Shown here piece after piece: positions 30,478-40,246 of a stretch of DNA of 64,000 nt. The notes beneath the pieces are model-generated. The model was given only the letters and a program-made list of their open reading frames with translations, was not told the origin of the DNA and made no database searches. Source of the stretch: Paracoccus maritimus. Lineage in GTDB: Bacteria > Pseudomonadota > Alphaproteobacteria > Rhodobacterales > Rhodobacteraceae. A program made the position numbers and the translations under genes. The DNA lies in the NCBI RefSeq assembly GCF_025195095.1, contig NZ_JANAVZ010000002.1, positions 248,001 to 312,000 of the forward strand. The letters run 5' to 3'. Within the stretch, counting starts at the first letter, position 1, and each line of letters starts with the position of its first letter.

Positions 30478-31844
30478 ATGAACGAACGACATCGCATCGC
30501 CAATATCGACGATCTCAAGATCTGACGTCAGAATGGTGATCCGGACGAGGCGACCAAATTCGCCCATCGCGCCGCCACGAGGGTAGCCCCGGTTTGGATA
30601 GCGTCCGTAGTCAAGCAATGGTCACAGAAATACGATCTATCGCCTCTGCCGGCGCTGCGCTTGGGCCTTTTGATAGGGGTCGCGATTAGATGCTCATCCG
30701 ATGAGGTTCAGGTCGCGGCATCTGCAGCCGACGCTGCTTATGCAGGCTATGACGCCGCACACAAGGTGTATCGGGCAGATGACAAGGGCGCTGGCCATGC
30801 GTTGACGCGATTCGCTACGCAGTACGCGCCAACTCCAGCTATGCCGCTGTAGCAGCGTCCTCGGCCGCCGATGCATGTGCATATGCAGTCGATAGCCGTG
30901 GCGCTACCGCGTCTTGGGTCTCATTCGAGACGGATCTCAATGCAATATTTTCTGGTCGCGATCTGCTGTCATTGCCTCTCTGGCCTGAGCACAACCCGCT
31001 TTCGGGAATCTGGTCGTCCTCGATCCCGGTTCTGAAGGATGCGCCCGGCGGCGATTTCTGGATCGACTGGTATCAACGCGCCCTCGATTGCCGTCCGCAT
31101 AGCTGGTCGCTGCTGCGCGACATCGCGCTGATCGACGATACGCAGTGGAAGCAGGGCGGCGAGGCGCTGGATCGTGAAATACGCCAGATCTCGGATCGAC
31201 ATCGCTTGCTGGAAGAGGTTCGCAGGCTGAAGGCTGCGCTAAGCCAAGCCGGCTTGGACGGGATCCTTGCTCCGCATCGGCGGCACAACGACCCGCCAGA
31301 AAGACTGTGCGATCAGGCTGATGCGGCGGTTGCCGCCGCGCAGTCCGTCGTCGAGCAGCTTGAACAGGCCGAACAGGAGCTTGAAAAGCAGCAACCTTCG
31401 GCCTCTAGATTGCGCGCCGTGGCGCGGCTTCTCAGGCAGGCAGTCATTTCGGTGGTTGAGTATGGGGCAGGGCTAGCCGACGAGGTGTTGAGAGGCGCGG
31501 CCAGAGAGATCGGCGGGTCAGTGGGCAAGTGGACGGGTCCGGCGGTTGTCACCTGGATCTTGTCGCAGAATCTGGACCTGCATCGGTTGGCCGATGCGCT
31601 GCTTCAGTATGCCGACGTGTTCATTCCCTATCGATCCCTTAACGCCGGGTCCGCAAGCTGTGTACGCTCTGTGCACGGGCTGTGCCGCCCCGGTGCACGG
31701 GCTGTGCGGCCGAAATCCCTGCGTTTGCTGGCCCTGCCGCCATCGGGGCGCGCGTCGCGGCATCACGCAACGCACGCCCTGTTGCGCGGCCCGTGCAACA
31801 CCCGCGATGTTGACGCCTCGCGCGGCTCTGGCTACCAGCATCGG
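30478..31844 (+). pseudogene. Degraded foreign gene between the murC block and murB
   Basis: Two reading frames together resemble one Ala-rich protein. From 30526 the frame reads EATKFAHRAATRVAPVW...LPALRLGLLIGVAIR...[22 protein letters not shown] and stops at 30850-30852. The -1 frame, open from 30783, continues with [38 protein letters not shown], a coiled coil (EEVRRLKAA..., [15 protein letters not shown]) and hydrophobic C-terminal segments. A TGA at 30523-30525 cuts the only upstream ATG (30478) off after 15 codons. No stop codon of its own survives; the second frame runs straight into murB. Early stop, single-base frameshift and lost stop make a pseudogene. The intact-looking pattern recalls uncharacterised Ala-rich proteins of rhizobia and Rhodobacteraceae (memory). 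The true end is uncertain, probably near 31650. Confidence 0.65.
31671..31707. repeat. 15-bp direct repeat upstream of murB
   Basis: GTGCACGGGCTGTGC occurs at 31671-31685 and 31693-31707 (22-bp period), with a weaker third resemblance just upstream. It lies at the probable end of the degraded gene. The origin is unknown; it could be part of the ancestral murB leader or a junction feature. Confidence 0.6.
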
Positions 31845-32789
31845 ATGACCCTCGATCTTCCCACCCCCCGCGGCATGCTGACCCCGAACCGACCCCTCGA
31901 CAGCCTGACATGGCTGCGCGTCGGAGGCCCCGCCGACTGGCTGTTTCAGCCCGCCGATCCGCAGGATCTGGCCGAATTCCTGGCTGCGCTGGACCCCGCC
32001 GTGCCGGTCTTTCCCATGGGCGTCGGCAGCAACCTGATCGTCCGTGACGGCGGCATCCGCGGTGTGGTGGTCCGTCTGGGGCGCGGCTTCAACGGCATTG
32101 AAATTGCTGGAGAAACCGTCACTGCCGGGGCCGCCGCGCTGGATGCCCATGTCGCCCGCCGCGCCGCCGATGCGGGGCTGGACCTGACCTTCCTGCGCAC
32201 CATTCCCGGCAGTATCGGTGGTGCCGTACGGATGAATGCGGGCTGCTATGGCAGCTATGTCGCCGATCATTTAAGCTTGGCCCGCGCCGTCACCCGCGAC
32301 GGTCGCCAGATCACCCTGACGCCGCAGGATCTGAACTTCGCCTATCGTCACGCGGACCTGCCGCCGGGCGCGATCATCACCGAAGCGGTGTTCCGCGCCG
32401 CAACGGGCGACCCCGACGCGCTGCACGACAGGATGGCGCGGCAACTGGCCAGGCGCGACGACACCCAGCCGACCAAGGACCGCAGCGCCGGCTCGACCTT
32501 CCGCAACCCGGCAGGCTTCAGCTCGACCGGCCGCGACGACGACAGCCACGACCTGAAGGCATGGACGCTGATCGACCGAGCGGGCCTGCGCGGGCACAGC
32601 TGGGGCGGCGCGCAGATGTCTGAAAAACATCCGAATTTCCTGCTGAACACGGGTGGCGCGACCGCAGCCGAGCTTGAGGCATTGGGCGAGCTGGTGCGGC
32701 GGCGGGTGATGGAGGACAGCGGTCACGACCTGCAATGGGAGGTCATCCGCATCGGCGACCCGCTGCCAGACGGCGACGACCCGCGCTAG
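31845..32789 (+). CDS. murB: UDP-N-acetylenolpyruvoylglucosamine reductase
   Basis: MurB, a flavoprotein, reduces UDP-GlcNAc-enolpyruvate to UDP-MurNAc with NADPH. The 314-residue product has the FAD motifs [24 protein letters not shown] and [16 protein letters not shown], the catalytic-serine region [10 protein letters not shown] and a C-terminal [11 protein letters not shown]. The reading frame is open for 291 codons upstream through a decayed gene, so a longer start should not be accepted. The ATG at 31845 gives the family N-terminus but has no strong ribosome site; an ATG at 31875 is the fallback. Normally it would closely follow the murC group. Confidence 0.94.
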   Translation: MTLDLPTPRGMLTPNRPLDSLTWLRVGGPADWLFQPADPQDLAEFLAALDPAVPVFPMGVGSNLIVRDGGIRGVVVRLGRGFNGIEIAGETVTAGAAALDAHVARRAADAGLDLTFLRTIPGSIGGAVRMNAGCYGSYVADHLSLARAVTRDGRQITLTPQDLNFAYRHADLPPGAIITEAVFRAATGDPDALHDRMARQLARRDDTQPTKDRSAGSTFRNPAGFSSTGRDDDSHDLKAWTLIDRAGLRGHSWGGAQMSEKHPNFLLNTGGATAAELEALGELVRRRVMEDSGHDLQWEVIRIGDPLPDGDDPR

Positions 32790-32803
32790 GGCCAACATTC
32801 TGC

Positions 32804-32838
32804 GCGGAAACGCAAAAATGTCCTTTTGCGATTTCCGC
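32804..32838. repeat. Long inverted repeat after murB
   Basis: GCGGAAACGCAAAA (32804-32817) pairs with TTTTGCG-A-TTTCCGC (32824-32838) across a 6-nt loop, a 14-bp stem with one bulged A, starting 15 bases past the murB stop. The 3' arm carries the T-run, so it is not a textbook terminator. It may act as terminator, processing site or operator in the 148-bp murB-ddl gap. Confidence 0.5.
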
Positions 32839-32905
32839 TTTGCGGCTATCCTGCCGGAACAAGACGCAGGATCGGGAACAATCCGGCCGCGTCTCAACCA
32901 ATCCA

Positions 32906-32922
32906 GCCCGGAAAAACCGGGC
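32906..32922 (+). promoter_or_regulatory. Small hairpin in the ddl leader
   Basis: GCCCGG-AAAAA-CCGGGC is a perfect 6-bp stem 15 bases before the ddl GTG start. It could influence ddl translation; no family of leader is recognised. Confidence 0.35.
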
Positions 32923-32937
32923 GAATGAGGCGAAAAC

Positions 32938-33873
32938 GTGACGGGCAGGTCGAGCAGGACAGCCCATACCGTAGCCGTTCTGATGGGTGGCCCCTCGGCC
33001 GAGCGCGAGGTGTCGTTGTCATCGGGGCGCGAATGCGCCGCGGCGCTGCGGGTGGCGGGCTATGACGTGATCGAGGTCGAACTGGGGCCGGATCTGGGCA
33101 GCGATGTTGCTGCGCGGCTGTCCCGGATTGCGCCCGATGTCGTCTTCAACGCATTGCATGGCCGCTGGGGCGAGGATGGCTGCGTGCAGGGCATCCTGGA
33201 ATGGATGGGCCTGCCTTATACGCATTCCGGTGTGCTGGCTTCTGCCATGGCGATGGACAAGACCGTGGCCAAGCAGGCGTTTCGCGATGCCGGACTGCCG
33301 GTCGTGGAAAGTGTCATCGCGGACGCGGCCGACGTTCGGACGCGCCATGTGCTGTCTCCGCCCTATGTGGTCAAGCCCAACGACGAAGGCTCCAGCGTCG
33401 GGGTCTATATCGTGCACGAGGCGGCGAACGGTCCGCCGCAGCTTGCCGATACGATGCCGGCTCGAGTCATGGTCGAGACCTATGCACCCGGACGCGAACT
33501 GACGACCACGGTCCTGGGCGATCGCGCGCTTGGGGTGACCGAGATCATCACAGAGGGTTGGTACGATTACGACGCCAAGTACAAGGCCGGTGGATCGCGC
33601 CACGTCATCCCCGCTGCGGTCCCCGCCGAGATCGCCGAAGCCTGTCTGGATTATGCCGTCCGTGCGCACGCGGCGCTTGGCTGCCGTGGCCTTACCCGAA
33701 CCGATTTCCGCTGGGACGAGGCGCGCGGCCTAGCCGGCCTGATTCTGTTGGAGGTGAATACACAGCCGGGTATGACCCCGACCTCGCTGGCGCCCGAGCA
33801 GGCGGCCCATGCCGGTATGGATTTCCCCGCACTGATGCGCTGGATGGTGGAGGATGCGCTGTGCCGGACGTGA
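32938..33873 (+). CDS. ddl: D-alanine:D-alanine ligase
   Basis: Ddl joins two D-alanines for the cell-wall stem peptide. The 311-residue ATP-grasp enzyme has [14 protein letters not shown] at the start, [17 protein letters not shown], the [15 protein letters not shown] nucleotide-binding stretch and the C-terminal [15 protein letters not shown]. The GTG at 32938 is the start that fits the family N-terminus. The ftsQ start lies 13 bases inside its 3' end, so the two are translationally coupled. Confidence 0.95.
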   Translation: MTGRSSRTAHTVAVLMGGPSAEREVSLSSGRECAAALRVAGYDVIEVELGPDLGSDVAARLSRIAPDVVFNALHGRWGEDGCVQGILEWMGLPYTHSGVLASAMAMDKTVAKQAFRDAGLPVVESVIADAADVRTRHVLSPPYVVKPNDEGSSVGVYIVHEAANGPPQLADTMPARVMVETYAPGRELTTTVLGDRALGVTEIITEGWYDYDAKYKAGGSRHVIPAAVPAEIAEACLDYAVRAHAALGCRGLTRTDFRWDEARGLAGLILLEVNTQPGMTPTSLAPEQAAHAGMDFPALMRWMVEDALCRT

Positions 33874-34811
33874 TCGATCATCGTCCTCGGCCGCGTGCCG
33901 ATGCGCCGTCGTCGCCCCGCATCAAGCGCGATCCGGCGCCGTCGCGGCTGAAATATCGGCTGGAACGGATGTGGCTGACGCCGCTGTATCGGCGACTGCT
34001 TCGTGTCGGTGTGCCGGCCTTCCTGATCGCGATGACCGCAGGGCTTTGGCTGTCCGACGAGGATCGCCGCGCCACCTTGACCGGAGGCGTCACCGCGCTG
34101 ATCGACAAGGTTCAAAGCCGCGAGGAATTTCAGGTCCGCATGATGACGGTCGAAGGTGCGTCACCGGTCGTGGACAAGGCGTTGCGGGCGATGCTGCCGG
34201 TCGATCTGCCTGCGTCCAGCTTTGACATCGACCTGCCAGCACTGCGGCTTCAGGTGATGCAGCTTGATGCCATTGAATCGATTGATCTGCGGGTCAAGCC
34301 GGGCGGCATCCTGTCGGCTGTGGTGACCGAACGCGAACCGGCGCTGCTGTGGCGCCATGCGCGCGGCATCGAGATCCTTGACGAGGGCGGACACCGGGTT
34401 GCAGGCGTCACTTCACGCGAGGTTCGACCCGATCTGCCGCTGATCGCCGGGGATGGTGCGGATCTGGCAAGCGCCGAGGCCTTGGAACTGATCGACGCGG
34501 CGGGGCCGATCCTGCCGCGGCTGCGGGGCTTGGTGCGCCGCGGCGAGCGGCGCTGGGACGTCGTGCTGAATCACGGCCAGCGGATCATGCTGCCTGAAGA
34601 CGGCGCCGTGATCGCGCTGGAAGCGGCGATCGCGCTGGACCGGGCCCAGGACATGCTGGGCCGAGATGTCACGACCGTCGATCTGCGCGATCCCTCGCGA
34701 CCTGTTTTGCGCCTGGGCATCGACGCGCGCAACACCATCCGTCAGGCACGCGGCAAGCCGCTTCTGGGACCGGACGGCAATATTCTTGAAGACGAGAAGA
34801 AGGGGGGCTGA
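33861..34811 (+). CDS. ftsQ: Cell division protein FtsQ
   Basis: FtsQ links early and late divisome proteins with a periplasmic POTRA domain. The 316-residue product has a basic cytoplasmic tail, one membrane helix (about residues 53-69, [17 protein letters not shown]), a POTRA-like region ([10 protein letters not shown].., [26 protein letters not shown]) and the beta-domain ending [12 protein letters not shown]. The GTG at 33861 has GGAGGA six bases upstream and overlaps ddl by 13 bases. Longer reading frames upstream lie inside ddl and are not real. Confidence 0.92.
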   Translation: MPDVIDHRPRPRADAPSSPRIKRDPAPSRLKYRLERMWLTPLYRRLLRVGVPAFLIAMTAGLWLSDEDRRATLTGGVTALIDKVQSREEFQVRMMTVEGASPVVDKALRAMLPVDLPASSFDIDLPALRLQVMQLDAIESIDLRVKPGGILSAVVTEREPALLWRHARGIEILDEGGHRVAGVTSREVRPDLPLIAGDGADLASAEALELIDAAGPILPRLRGLVRRGERRWDVVLNHGQRIMLPEDGAVIALEAAIALDRAQDMLGRDVTTVDLRDPSRPVLRLGIDARNTIRQARGKPLLGPDGNILEDEKKGG

Positions 34812-34817
34812 GACCAG

Positions 34818-36152
34818 ATGGCGGAATTGTATCAGACGCAGCGGGCAATGCGGAACATGCGCCGCGCAGCCCTGCAACGCGGGGTTATCGGCATTCTTGA
34901 TATCGGCACCTCGAAGATTGCGTGCCTGGTCCTGAAATTCGATGGCACCGGCACGTTCCGAGAGACCGACGGCGTCGGCCCGATGGCGGGGCAAGCGAAT
35001 TTCCGGGTAATCGGCGCGGCCTCGACCCGGTCGCGCGGGATGCGGCGTGGCGAGATCGAGACCATGGCCGAAACGGAACGCGCGATCCGAACCGTCGTGA
35101 CCGCCGCCCAGAAACTTGCGGGCGTACGTGTCGATCACGTTATTGCCTGCCTGTCGGGCGGTCGCCCGGCCTCTTACGGCTTGGCGGGTGAGATCGTGCT
35201 GGAATCCGGCAAGGTCGGCGAACACGATGTCGCGTCGGTGCTGGCGGCATGTGATGCGCCGGATTTCGGGCGCGGTCGCGAAGTGCTGCACGCGCAGCCG
35301 GTCAATTTCGCAGTTGATAACCGCAGCGGCCTGGCCGATCCGCGGGACCATGTGGGCAACAAGCTGGCCTGCGACATGCATGTGCTGACCGTGGACGGCG
35401 ACATGTTGGGCAACCTGGTCCAGTGCATCCGGCGCTGCGACCTGGAACTTGCGGGTATCGCGTCGGCATCATACGCCTCGGCTCGGGCCAGCCTTGTCGA
35501 GGATGAACAGGAACTGGGCGCCGCCTGTATCGACTTCGGCGGCGGCGGCACATCCGTTTCGATTTTTGTTAAGAAACACATGATCTTCTCGGATCATGTT
35601 CAGATTGGCGGCGCGCTGGTGACGCAGGATATCGCCCAAGGGCTGCGGGTTCCGTTGCCGATGGCCGAACGGTTGAAGACCCTGAATGGCGGGGTCGAGG
35701 CAACCGGGCGCGATGACCGGGACATGATCGAGGTCGGCGGCGATACCGGCGATTGGGAGGCGGATCGTCGGCTGGTCAGCCGCGCCGACGTCATCGGCGT
35801 GATGCGGCCGAGGATCGAGGAAATTCTAGAGAATGTGCGCCAAGTCCTTGATGCTGCGGGATTTGATTTCATGCCCAGTCAGCAGATCGTGTTGACGGGC
35901 GGCGGCAGCCAGATCCCAGGGTTGGACGGGTTGGCGGCACGGATACTGGGTCCGAATATCCGCTGCGGCCGACCCTTGCGAATCGACGGGCTGGCGCATC
36001 AACTGACCGATCCCAGTTTTTCCAGCGCAGTCGGGCTGGCTTTGTTCGCGGCCCATCCGCAGGACGAATGGTGGGATTTCGAAATGCCGGCCGAGGCGTA
36101 TCCGGCCCGCAGCTTGCGTCGGGCCTATCGCTGGTTCCGCAACAACTGGTGA
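34818..36152 (+). CDS. ftsA: Cell division protein FtsA
   Basis: FtsA is the actin-like protein that tethers FtsZ to the membrane. The 444-residue product has the phosphate-1 motif ILDIGTSKIACLV, the 1C subdomain, phosphate-2 (CIDFGGGGTSVSIF) and the adenosine motif VLTGGGSQIPGL. A C-terminal basic/aromatic end (SLRRAYRWFRNNW) fits the amphipathic membrane helix. It starts 6 bp after ftsQ. A 222-bp gap separates it from ftsZ, suggesting ftsZ has its own promoter. Confidence 0.95.
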   Translation: MAELYQTQRAMRNMRRAALQRGVIGILDIGTSKIACLVLKFDGTGTFRETDGVGPMAGQANFRVIGAASTRSRGMRRGEIETMAETERAIRTVVTAAQKLAGVRVDHVIACLSGGRPASYGLAGEIVLESGKVGEHDVASVLAACDAPDFGRGREVLHAQPVNFAVDNRSGLADPRDHVGNKLACDMHVLTVDGDMLGNLVQCIRRCDLELAGIASASYASARASLVEDEQELGAACIDFGGGGTSVSIFVKKHMIFSDHVQIGGALVTQDIAQGLRVPLPMAERLKTLNGGVEATGRDDRDMIEVGGDTGDWEADRRLVSRADVIGVMRPRIEEILENVRQVLDAAGFDFMPSQQIVLTGGGSQIPGLDGLAARILGPNIRCGRPLRIDGLAHQLTDPSFSSAVGLALFAAHPQDEWWDFEMPAEAYPARSLRRAYRWFRNNW

Positions 36153-36320
36153 TTGCAGGAAAGTTTCACTATGGGCGCGCCACAGTGCGGCCACCATATT
36201 CAGGTTGCTTGGCAAGATACCGCCGATATGAACCGGCAGGAACGCCAGATTTTGCGGTGAAGAACTGTTTTTCGGGTGACGCGCGGTATCCTAACCGCTA
36301 CGATTGCAGTTAATTCGGGG

Positions 36321-36325
36321 GATTC
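36321..36325. promoter_or_regulatory. GANTC (CcrM) site upstream of ftsZ
   Basis: A GATTC lies 50 bases before the ftsZ ATG in the ftsA-ftsZ gap. In Caulobacter, CcrM methylation of GANTC in the ftsZ promoter affects its transcription; here the site is seen but its role is inference. Confidence 0.3.
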
Positions 36326-36374
36326 GAACGGGCGGTTCACGTCCGCGGCGAACTAAGACAAACAGGCGGAAACC

Positions 36375-38006
36375 ATGAATCTCAATCTGATGATGAACGA
36401 CGAAGAAGAGCTGAAGCCACGCATCACCGTGTTCGGTGTCGGCGGCGCCGGCGGCAACGCGGTCAACAACATGATCGAGAAGCAACTCGACGGGGTCGAG
36501 TTCGTGGTTGCCAACACCGACGCGCAGGCACTGGCCCAGTCGCGCGCGACAAGCCGCGTGCAGATGGGGCCGAAAGTGACCGAAGGGTTGGGCGCAGGCG
36601 CCAAGCCGTCGATCGGTGCCAAGGCCGCCGAGGAAACGATCGAGGATATCGTTGATCACCTGATGGGCGCGCATATGTGCTTCATCACCGCCGGCATGGG
36701 CGGCGGCACCGGCACCGGTGCAGCGCCGATCATCGCGCAGGCCGCCCGCGAGATGGGCATCCTGACGGTTGGCGTCGTGACCAAGCCCTTCCAGTTCGAA
36801 GGCACCAAGCGGATGCGTCAGGCGGAAGAGGGCGTCGAGGCCCTGCAGAAGGTCGTGGACACGCTGATCATCATCCCCAACCAGAACCTGTTCCGCCTGG
36901 CCAATGAGAAGACCACCTTCACCGAAGCCTTCGCGATGGCCGACGACGTGCTGTATCAGGGCGTCAAGGGCGTCACCGACCTGATGGTGCGCCCGGGCCT
37001 GATCAACCTCGACTTCGCTGACGTTCGCGCGGTGATGGACGAGATGGGCAAGGCCATGATGGGCACCGGCGAAGCGGCCGGCGACAACCGTGCGCAGGAA
37101 GCCGCCGAACGCGCCATCGCCAACCCGCTGCTGGACGAGATCAGCCTGAACGGCGCCAAGGGCGTGCTGATCAACATCACCGGCGGTTACGACATGACCC
37201 TGTTCGAGCTGGACGAGGCCGCGAACGTGATCCGCGACAAGGTGGACAGCGACGCGAACATCATCGTCGGCTCGACGCTGGATCCCGATATGGAAGGCAA
37301 TATCCGCGTTTCCGTCGTCGCGACCGGCATCGACGCCAGCGCTGTCGAGGAAGTTCCGGCCCCGCGCCGCAGCATGGCTGAGCCGCTGACCCAGACGCCG
37401 TCGGTTGCCCGCAAGGATGACGCTGCCGATGACGTCGTTGCTGGCGACGACCTGCCGGTGCCGCCGCGCCGCACCCCGGCCGCCGAAACTCGTCCCGCCG
37501 CGCCGGTGTCCGCGTCCCGGACGGAAGAGGACATGCCGAAGCCCGCGTATCAGCCGAAAGAGCCTGCTCGTGCGGCTGCGGTTCGGGTTGATGACGACAT
37601 GCCCGATTTTGTCGCTCCGCGCGCGCCTGCCGGTGGACGTGGCCAACCCGCACCCGAGGTGATGGATCGCCTGCGCCGCGCGGTCGAACATCACGGCCAG
37701 GGTCGTGCGCCGCAGCAGCCCGCTGAACGCGCCCCGCAGCAAGTCGCCGATGCACAGCAGCGCACCAGCCACGGTCAAAGCCGGATGAGCGGGCTTGGCC
37801 GGATGCTGGAGCGGATGGCCGGACATAATGAACAGGGTGGACATGCCCCGTCGAAGCCGGGCGGTTCCTCCATCGCCGAACGGGTCAGCGATCGCGTTGC
37901 CGCCCGCGCGCGTCAGCAAGAAACCGACTTCGACGATCTGGCCGATCCCGACCACGGCCAGGATAACGTCGAGATCCCCGCTTTCCTGCGTCGTCAGGCG
38001 AATTGA
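36375..38006 (+). CDS. ftsZ: Cell division GTPase FtsZ
   Basis: FtsZ polymerises into the division ring. The 543-residue protein has the N-terminal [13 protein letters not shown], the tubulin signature GGGTGTG (109-115), and the T7-loop region [12 protein letters not shown] Pro/Arg/Gln-rich linker of about 190 residues is followed by the conserved C-terminal peptide EIPAFLRRQ that binds FtsA and other partners. The long linker is normal for alphaproteobacteria. A strong terminator follows, so ftsZ ends a transcription unit. Confidence 0.97.
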   Translation: MNLNLMMNDEEELKPRITVFGVGGAGGNAVNNMIEKQLDGVEFVVANTDAQALAQSRATSRVQMGPKVTEGLGAGAKPSIGAKAAEETIEDIVDHLMGAHMCFITAGMGGGTGTGAAPIIAQAAREMGILTVGVVTKPFQFEGTKRMRQAEEGVEALQKVVDTLIIIPNQNLFRLANEKTTFTEAFAMADDVLYQGVKGVTDLMVRPGLINLDFADVRAVMDEMGKAMMGTGEAAGDNRAQEAAERAIANPLLDEISLNGAKGVLINITGGYDMTLFELDEAANVIRDKVDSDANIIVGSTLDPDMEGNIRVSVVATGIDASAVEEVPAPRRSMAEPLTQTPSVARKDDAADDVVAGDDLPVPPRRTPAAETRPAAPVSASRTEEDMPKPAYQPKEPARAAAVRVDDDMPDFVAPRAPAGGRGQPAPEVMDRLRRAVEHHGQGRAPQQPAERAPQQVADAQQRTSHGQSRMSGLGRMLERMAGHNEQGGHAPSKPGGSSIAERVSDRVAARARQQETDFDDLADPDHGQDNVEIPAFLRRQAN

Positions 38007-38038
38007 GCCGATCACGAAACTGTCACGAAGACTGACCT

Positions 38039-38069
38039 AAAGGGCCGCCTCGCGCGGCCCTTTTCTTTT
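38039..38069 (+). terminator. Intrinsic terminator of ftsZ
   Basis: A 10-bp perfect stem (AAAGGGCCGC pairing with GCGGCCCTTT, 5-nt loop) is followed by TCTTTT. It starts 33 bases past the ftsZ stop and separates the ftsZ unit from lpxC. Confidence 0.92.
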
Positions 38070-38147
38070 GTTTATCAGATAATTACGACAGCACCCGCCG
38101 GGGTTGCGCCGGGTTCGCGTCTGAATGTTTCATGCCGTTACAATTCG

Positions 38148-38163
38148 TTAATTGAACGCTAAC
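38148..38163. promoter_or_regulatory. Possible CtrA-like site upstream of lpxC
   Basis: TTAA-N7-CTAAC at 38148-38163 differs by one base from the CtrA consensus TTAA-N7-TTAAC and lies in the lpxC promoter region. Chance occurrence cannot be excluded. Confidence 0.25.
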
Positions 38164-38234
38164 GCCGCTGCGCCTAGCTGAAACTGTGCCAAAGCGATCA
38201 GGCTTTGGACAACGAATTCAAAAGCAGGCTCGTC

Positions 38235-39167
38235 ATGCAGGCAACGCTGAAAAAAATGGTGACCTTCGCCGGTGTGGGACTGCATTCCGGCGCGCCCGCG
38301 CGGCTGGACATCCACCCGGCGCCGGCAGATCACGGCATTGTCTTCCGCCGTGCCGATCTGGACCCGGCAGTCGATATCGTGGCGCGCTGGGACAACGTGA
38401 CACCGTCGAAGCTGTGCACGCTGCTGGACAACGGGGCGGGTGTGACCTTGTCCACCGTCGAACATGTGATGGCGGCACTGGCCGGTACCGGCATTCATAA
38501 CGCGCTGATCGTCGTGGACGGACCCGAGATCCCGATTCTGGACGGTTCGGCAGCGCCATTCGTGCGCGGCATCCTGCGTGTCGGTATTGCGATGCAGTCG
38601 GCCAAGTTGCGGGCCATTCGCGTCCTGCGCCCTGTCGAGGTGCGCGAAGGCGCGGCGTTTGCCCGGCTCAGCCCGGCCGACCATCTAGAGATCGAGTTTC
38701 ACATCGACTTCGTGGACGCGGCGATCGGCCGGCAGCAGAAAACGCTGGATATGGCAAACGGCGCGTTCCTGCGTGAACTTGCCGACAGCCGCACCTTCTG
38801 CCGTCAGGCCGATGTCGATGCGATGCGCAAGAACGGACTTGCGCTGGGTGGTACCTATACGAATGCGGTCGTCGTTGACGGCGCACAGGTTCTGTCGCCG
38901 GGCGGCCTGCGTCACACCGACGAAGCCGTGCGTCACAAGATGCTGGATGCGATGGGTGATCTGGCCTTGGCCGGGGCGCCACTTCTGGCGCGCTATACCG
39001 GCCATCGCGCCGGTCACGCGATGACGAACCGCCTGCTTCGGGCCCTGTTCGCCGATCCGACCGCATGGACGTGGGAGACCTGTTCGCCCGCGCTTGAGGA
39101 CCGTCTGCCTGGTGCGGGCGTTGCCGCCTACAAGGAACTGGCGGGAATCGAGATGGCCGCGCTGTAA
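38235..39167 (+). CDS. lpxC: UDP-3-O-acyl-GlcNAc deacetylase
   Basis: LpxC catalyses the committed step of lipid A synthesis, a zinc-dependent deacetylation. The 310-residue product has the zinc-ligand motifs VEHVMAAL (His77) and HKMLD (His234, Asp238). It also has FVGVGLHSG-type start residues (FAGVGLHSGAPA) and RTFCRQADVDAMRKNGLALGG-like catalytic loops. The ATG at 38235 gives the family N-terminus MQATLKKMVTFAGVG. Placement after ftsZ is the common gammaproteobacterial and alphaproteobacterial arrangement. Confidence 0.95.
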   Translation: MQATLKKMVTFAGVGLHSGAPARLDIHPAPADHGIVFRRADLDPAVDIVARWDNVTPSKLCTLLDNGAGVTLSTVEHVMAALAGTGIHNALIVVDGPEIPILDGSAAPFVRGILRVGIAMQSAKLRAIRVLRPVEVREGAAFARLSPADHLEIEFHIDFVDAAIGRQQKTLDMANGAFLRELADSRTFCRQADVDAMRKNGLALGGTYTNAVVVDGAQVLSPGGLRHTDEAVRHKMLDAMGDLALAGAPLLARYTGHRAGHAMTNRLLRALFADPTAWTWETCSPALEDRLPGAGVAAYKELAGIEMAAL

Positions 39168-39353
39168 GGCGCGGCCGCCGTGCCCGAGTCGCGTTTCGTC
39201 GCGGCAGTCCGATCAGGACCGGACAGAGCCTCAAATCACTCGTGAAATTCAACGGATTGCCATTTTGCGCCCCCTGATGTTCTGTGCTAGGAGATGCCGG
39301 CAGCCCGGCCTGAAACGGGCGGTCGCACAGCAGAATCGCAGGGCAGGGTAAAG

Positions 39354-40205
39354 ATGGCGCGCTCGAAAATCTCGGCTTCCATGATGGCTGCGGTGTTGGC
39401 GGGGATGACGCTGGCGGGGTGTTCGTCGCTTGGTTCGGACGACTCGGACAAGCGGAATCTGGAACGCTTCACCGCCGAACAGATCTATACACGCGGCGAA
39501 TTCGAACTGGAGAACAGTCGCAGCCCGGAAGACGCCGTCTTCTATTTCAGCGAGGTGGAGCGGCTTTACCCCTATTCCGAATGGGCCAAGCGCGCGCTGA
39601 TCATGCAGGCTTATGCAAATCACCGGGCCAAGGAATATGAAGAGGCGCGCGGCGCCGCGCAACGGTTCCTCGACACCTATCCCGGTGACGAGGATGCGGC
39701 CTATGCACAGTATCTGCTGGCGCTGTCCTATTACGACCAGATCGACGAGGTCGGTCGCGACCAAGGTCTGACCTTCCAGGCGTTGCAGGCCCTGCGCACC
39801 GTGATCGAACAATATCCCGACAGCGAATATGCGCGCAGCGCGATCCTGAAGTTTGACCTTGCCTTCGATCACCTTGCGGCGAAGGAAATGGAAATCGGTC
39901 GCTATTATCTGAAGCGTGGGCACTACACGGCCGCGATCAACAGATTCCGGGTTGTCGTCGAGGAGTTTCAGACCACGACGCAAACGCCCGAGGCGCTCTT
40001 GCGCCTGACCGAAGCCTATCTGGCACTTGGCCTGAACGACGAGGCACAGACCGCAGGGGCCATCCTTGGCTATAACTTCCAGTCGTCGCCCTTCTATGAC
40101 GATGCCTATCGGCAGTTGCGTGGGCGCGGACTGGCGGCCGAGGCACGTGGCGACAGTTGGCTGAGAAATGTCTATCGTCAAATGATTCAAGGCCGCTGGC
40201 TGTGA
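39354..40205 (+). CDS. bamD: Outer membrane assembly lipoprotein BamD
   Basis: BamD is the essential lipoprotein of the BAM complex that inserts beta-barrel proteins into the outer membrane. The 283-residue product has a lipoprotein signal peptide with lipobox LAGC (residues 20-23, Cys23 lipidated). Tetratricopeptide-like repeats follow (FYFSEVERLYPYSEWAKRA; AQRFLDTYPGDEDAAYAQYLLALSYYDQ; RYYLKRGHYTAAINRF), as in BamD/ComL. The ATG at 39354 is the only start giving the signal peptide at the N-terminus. lpxC-bamD-recN order is typical in Rhodobacteraceae (memory). Confidence 0.93.
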   Translation: MARSKISASMMAAVLAGMTLAGCSSLGSDDSDKRNLERFTAEQIYTRGEFELENSRSPEDAVFYFSEVERLYPYSEWAKRALIMQAYANHRAKEYEEARGAAQRFLDTYPGDEDAAYAQYLLALSYYDQIDEVGRDQGLTFQALQALRTVIEQYPDSEYARSAILKFDLAFDHLAAKEMEIGRYYLKRGHYTAAINRFRVVVEEFQTTTQTPEALLRLTEAYLALGLNDEAQTAGAILGYNFQSSPFYDDAYRQLRGRGLAAEARGDSWLRNVYRQMIQGRWL

Positions 40206-40246
40206 TCGGGGACATGCCGCGCTGACGCGCGGCCTGTGGGGGCGGT

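Noticed and set aside
30427-30618. 63-codon minus-strand open frame opposite the start of the decayed gene
   Set aside because: No family resemblance and no ribosome site; plus-strand remnants explain the coding look of the interval better.
33201-33860. Upstream extension of the ftsQ frame
   Set aside because: It lies inside ddl; the GTG at 33861 with GGAGGA gives the FtsQ N-terminus.
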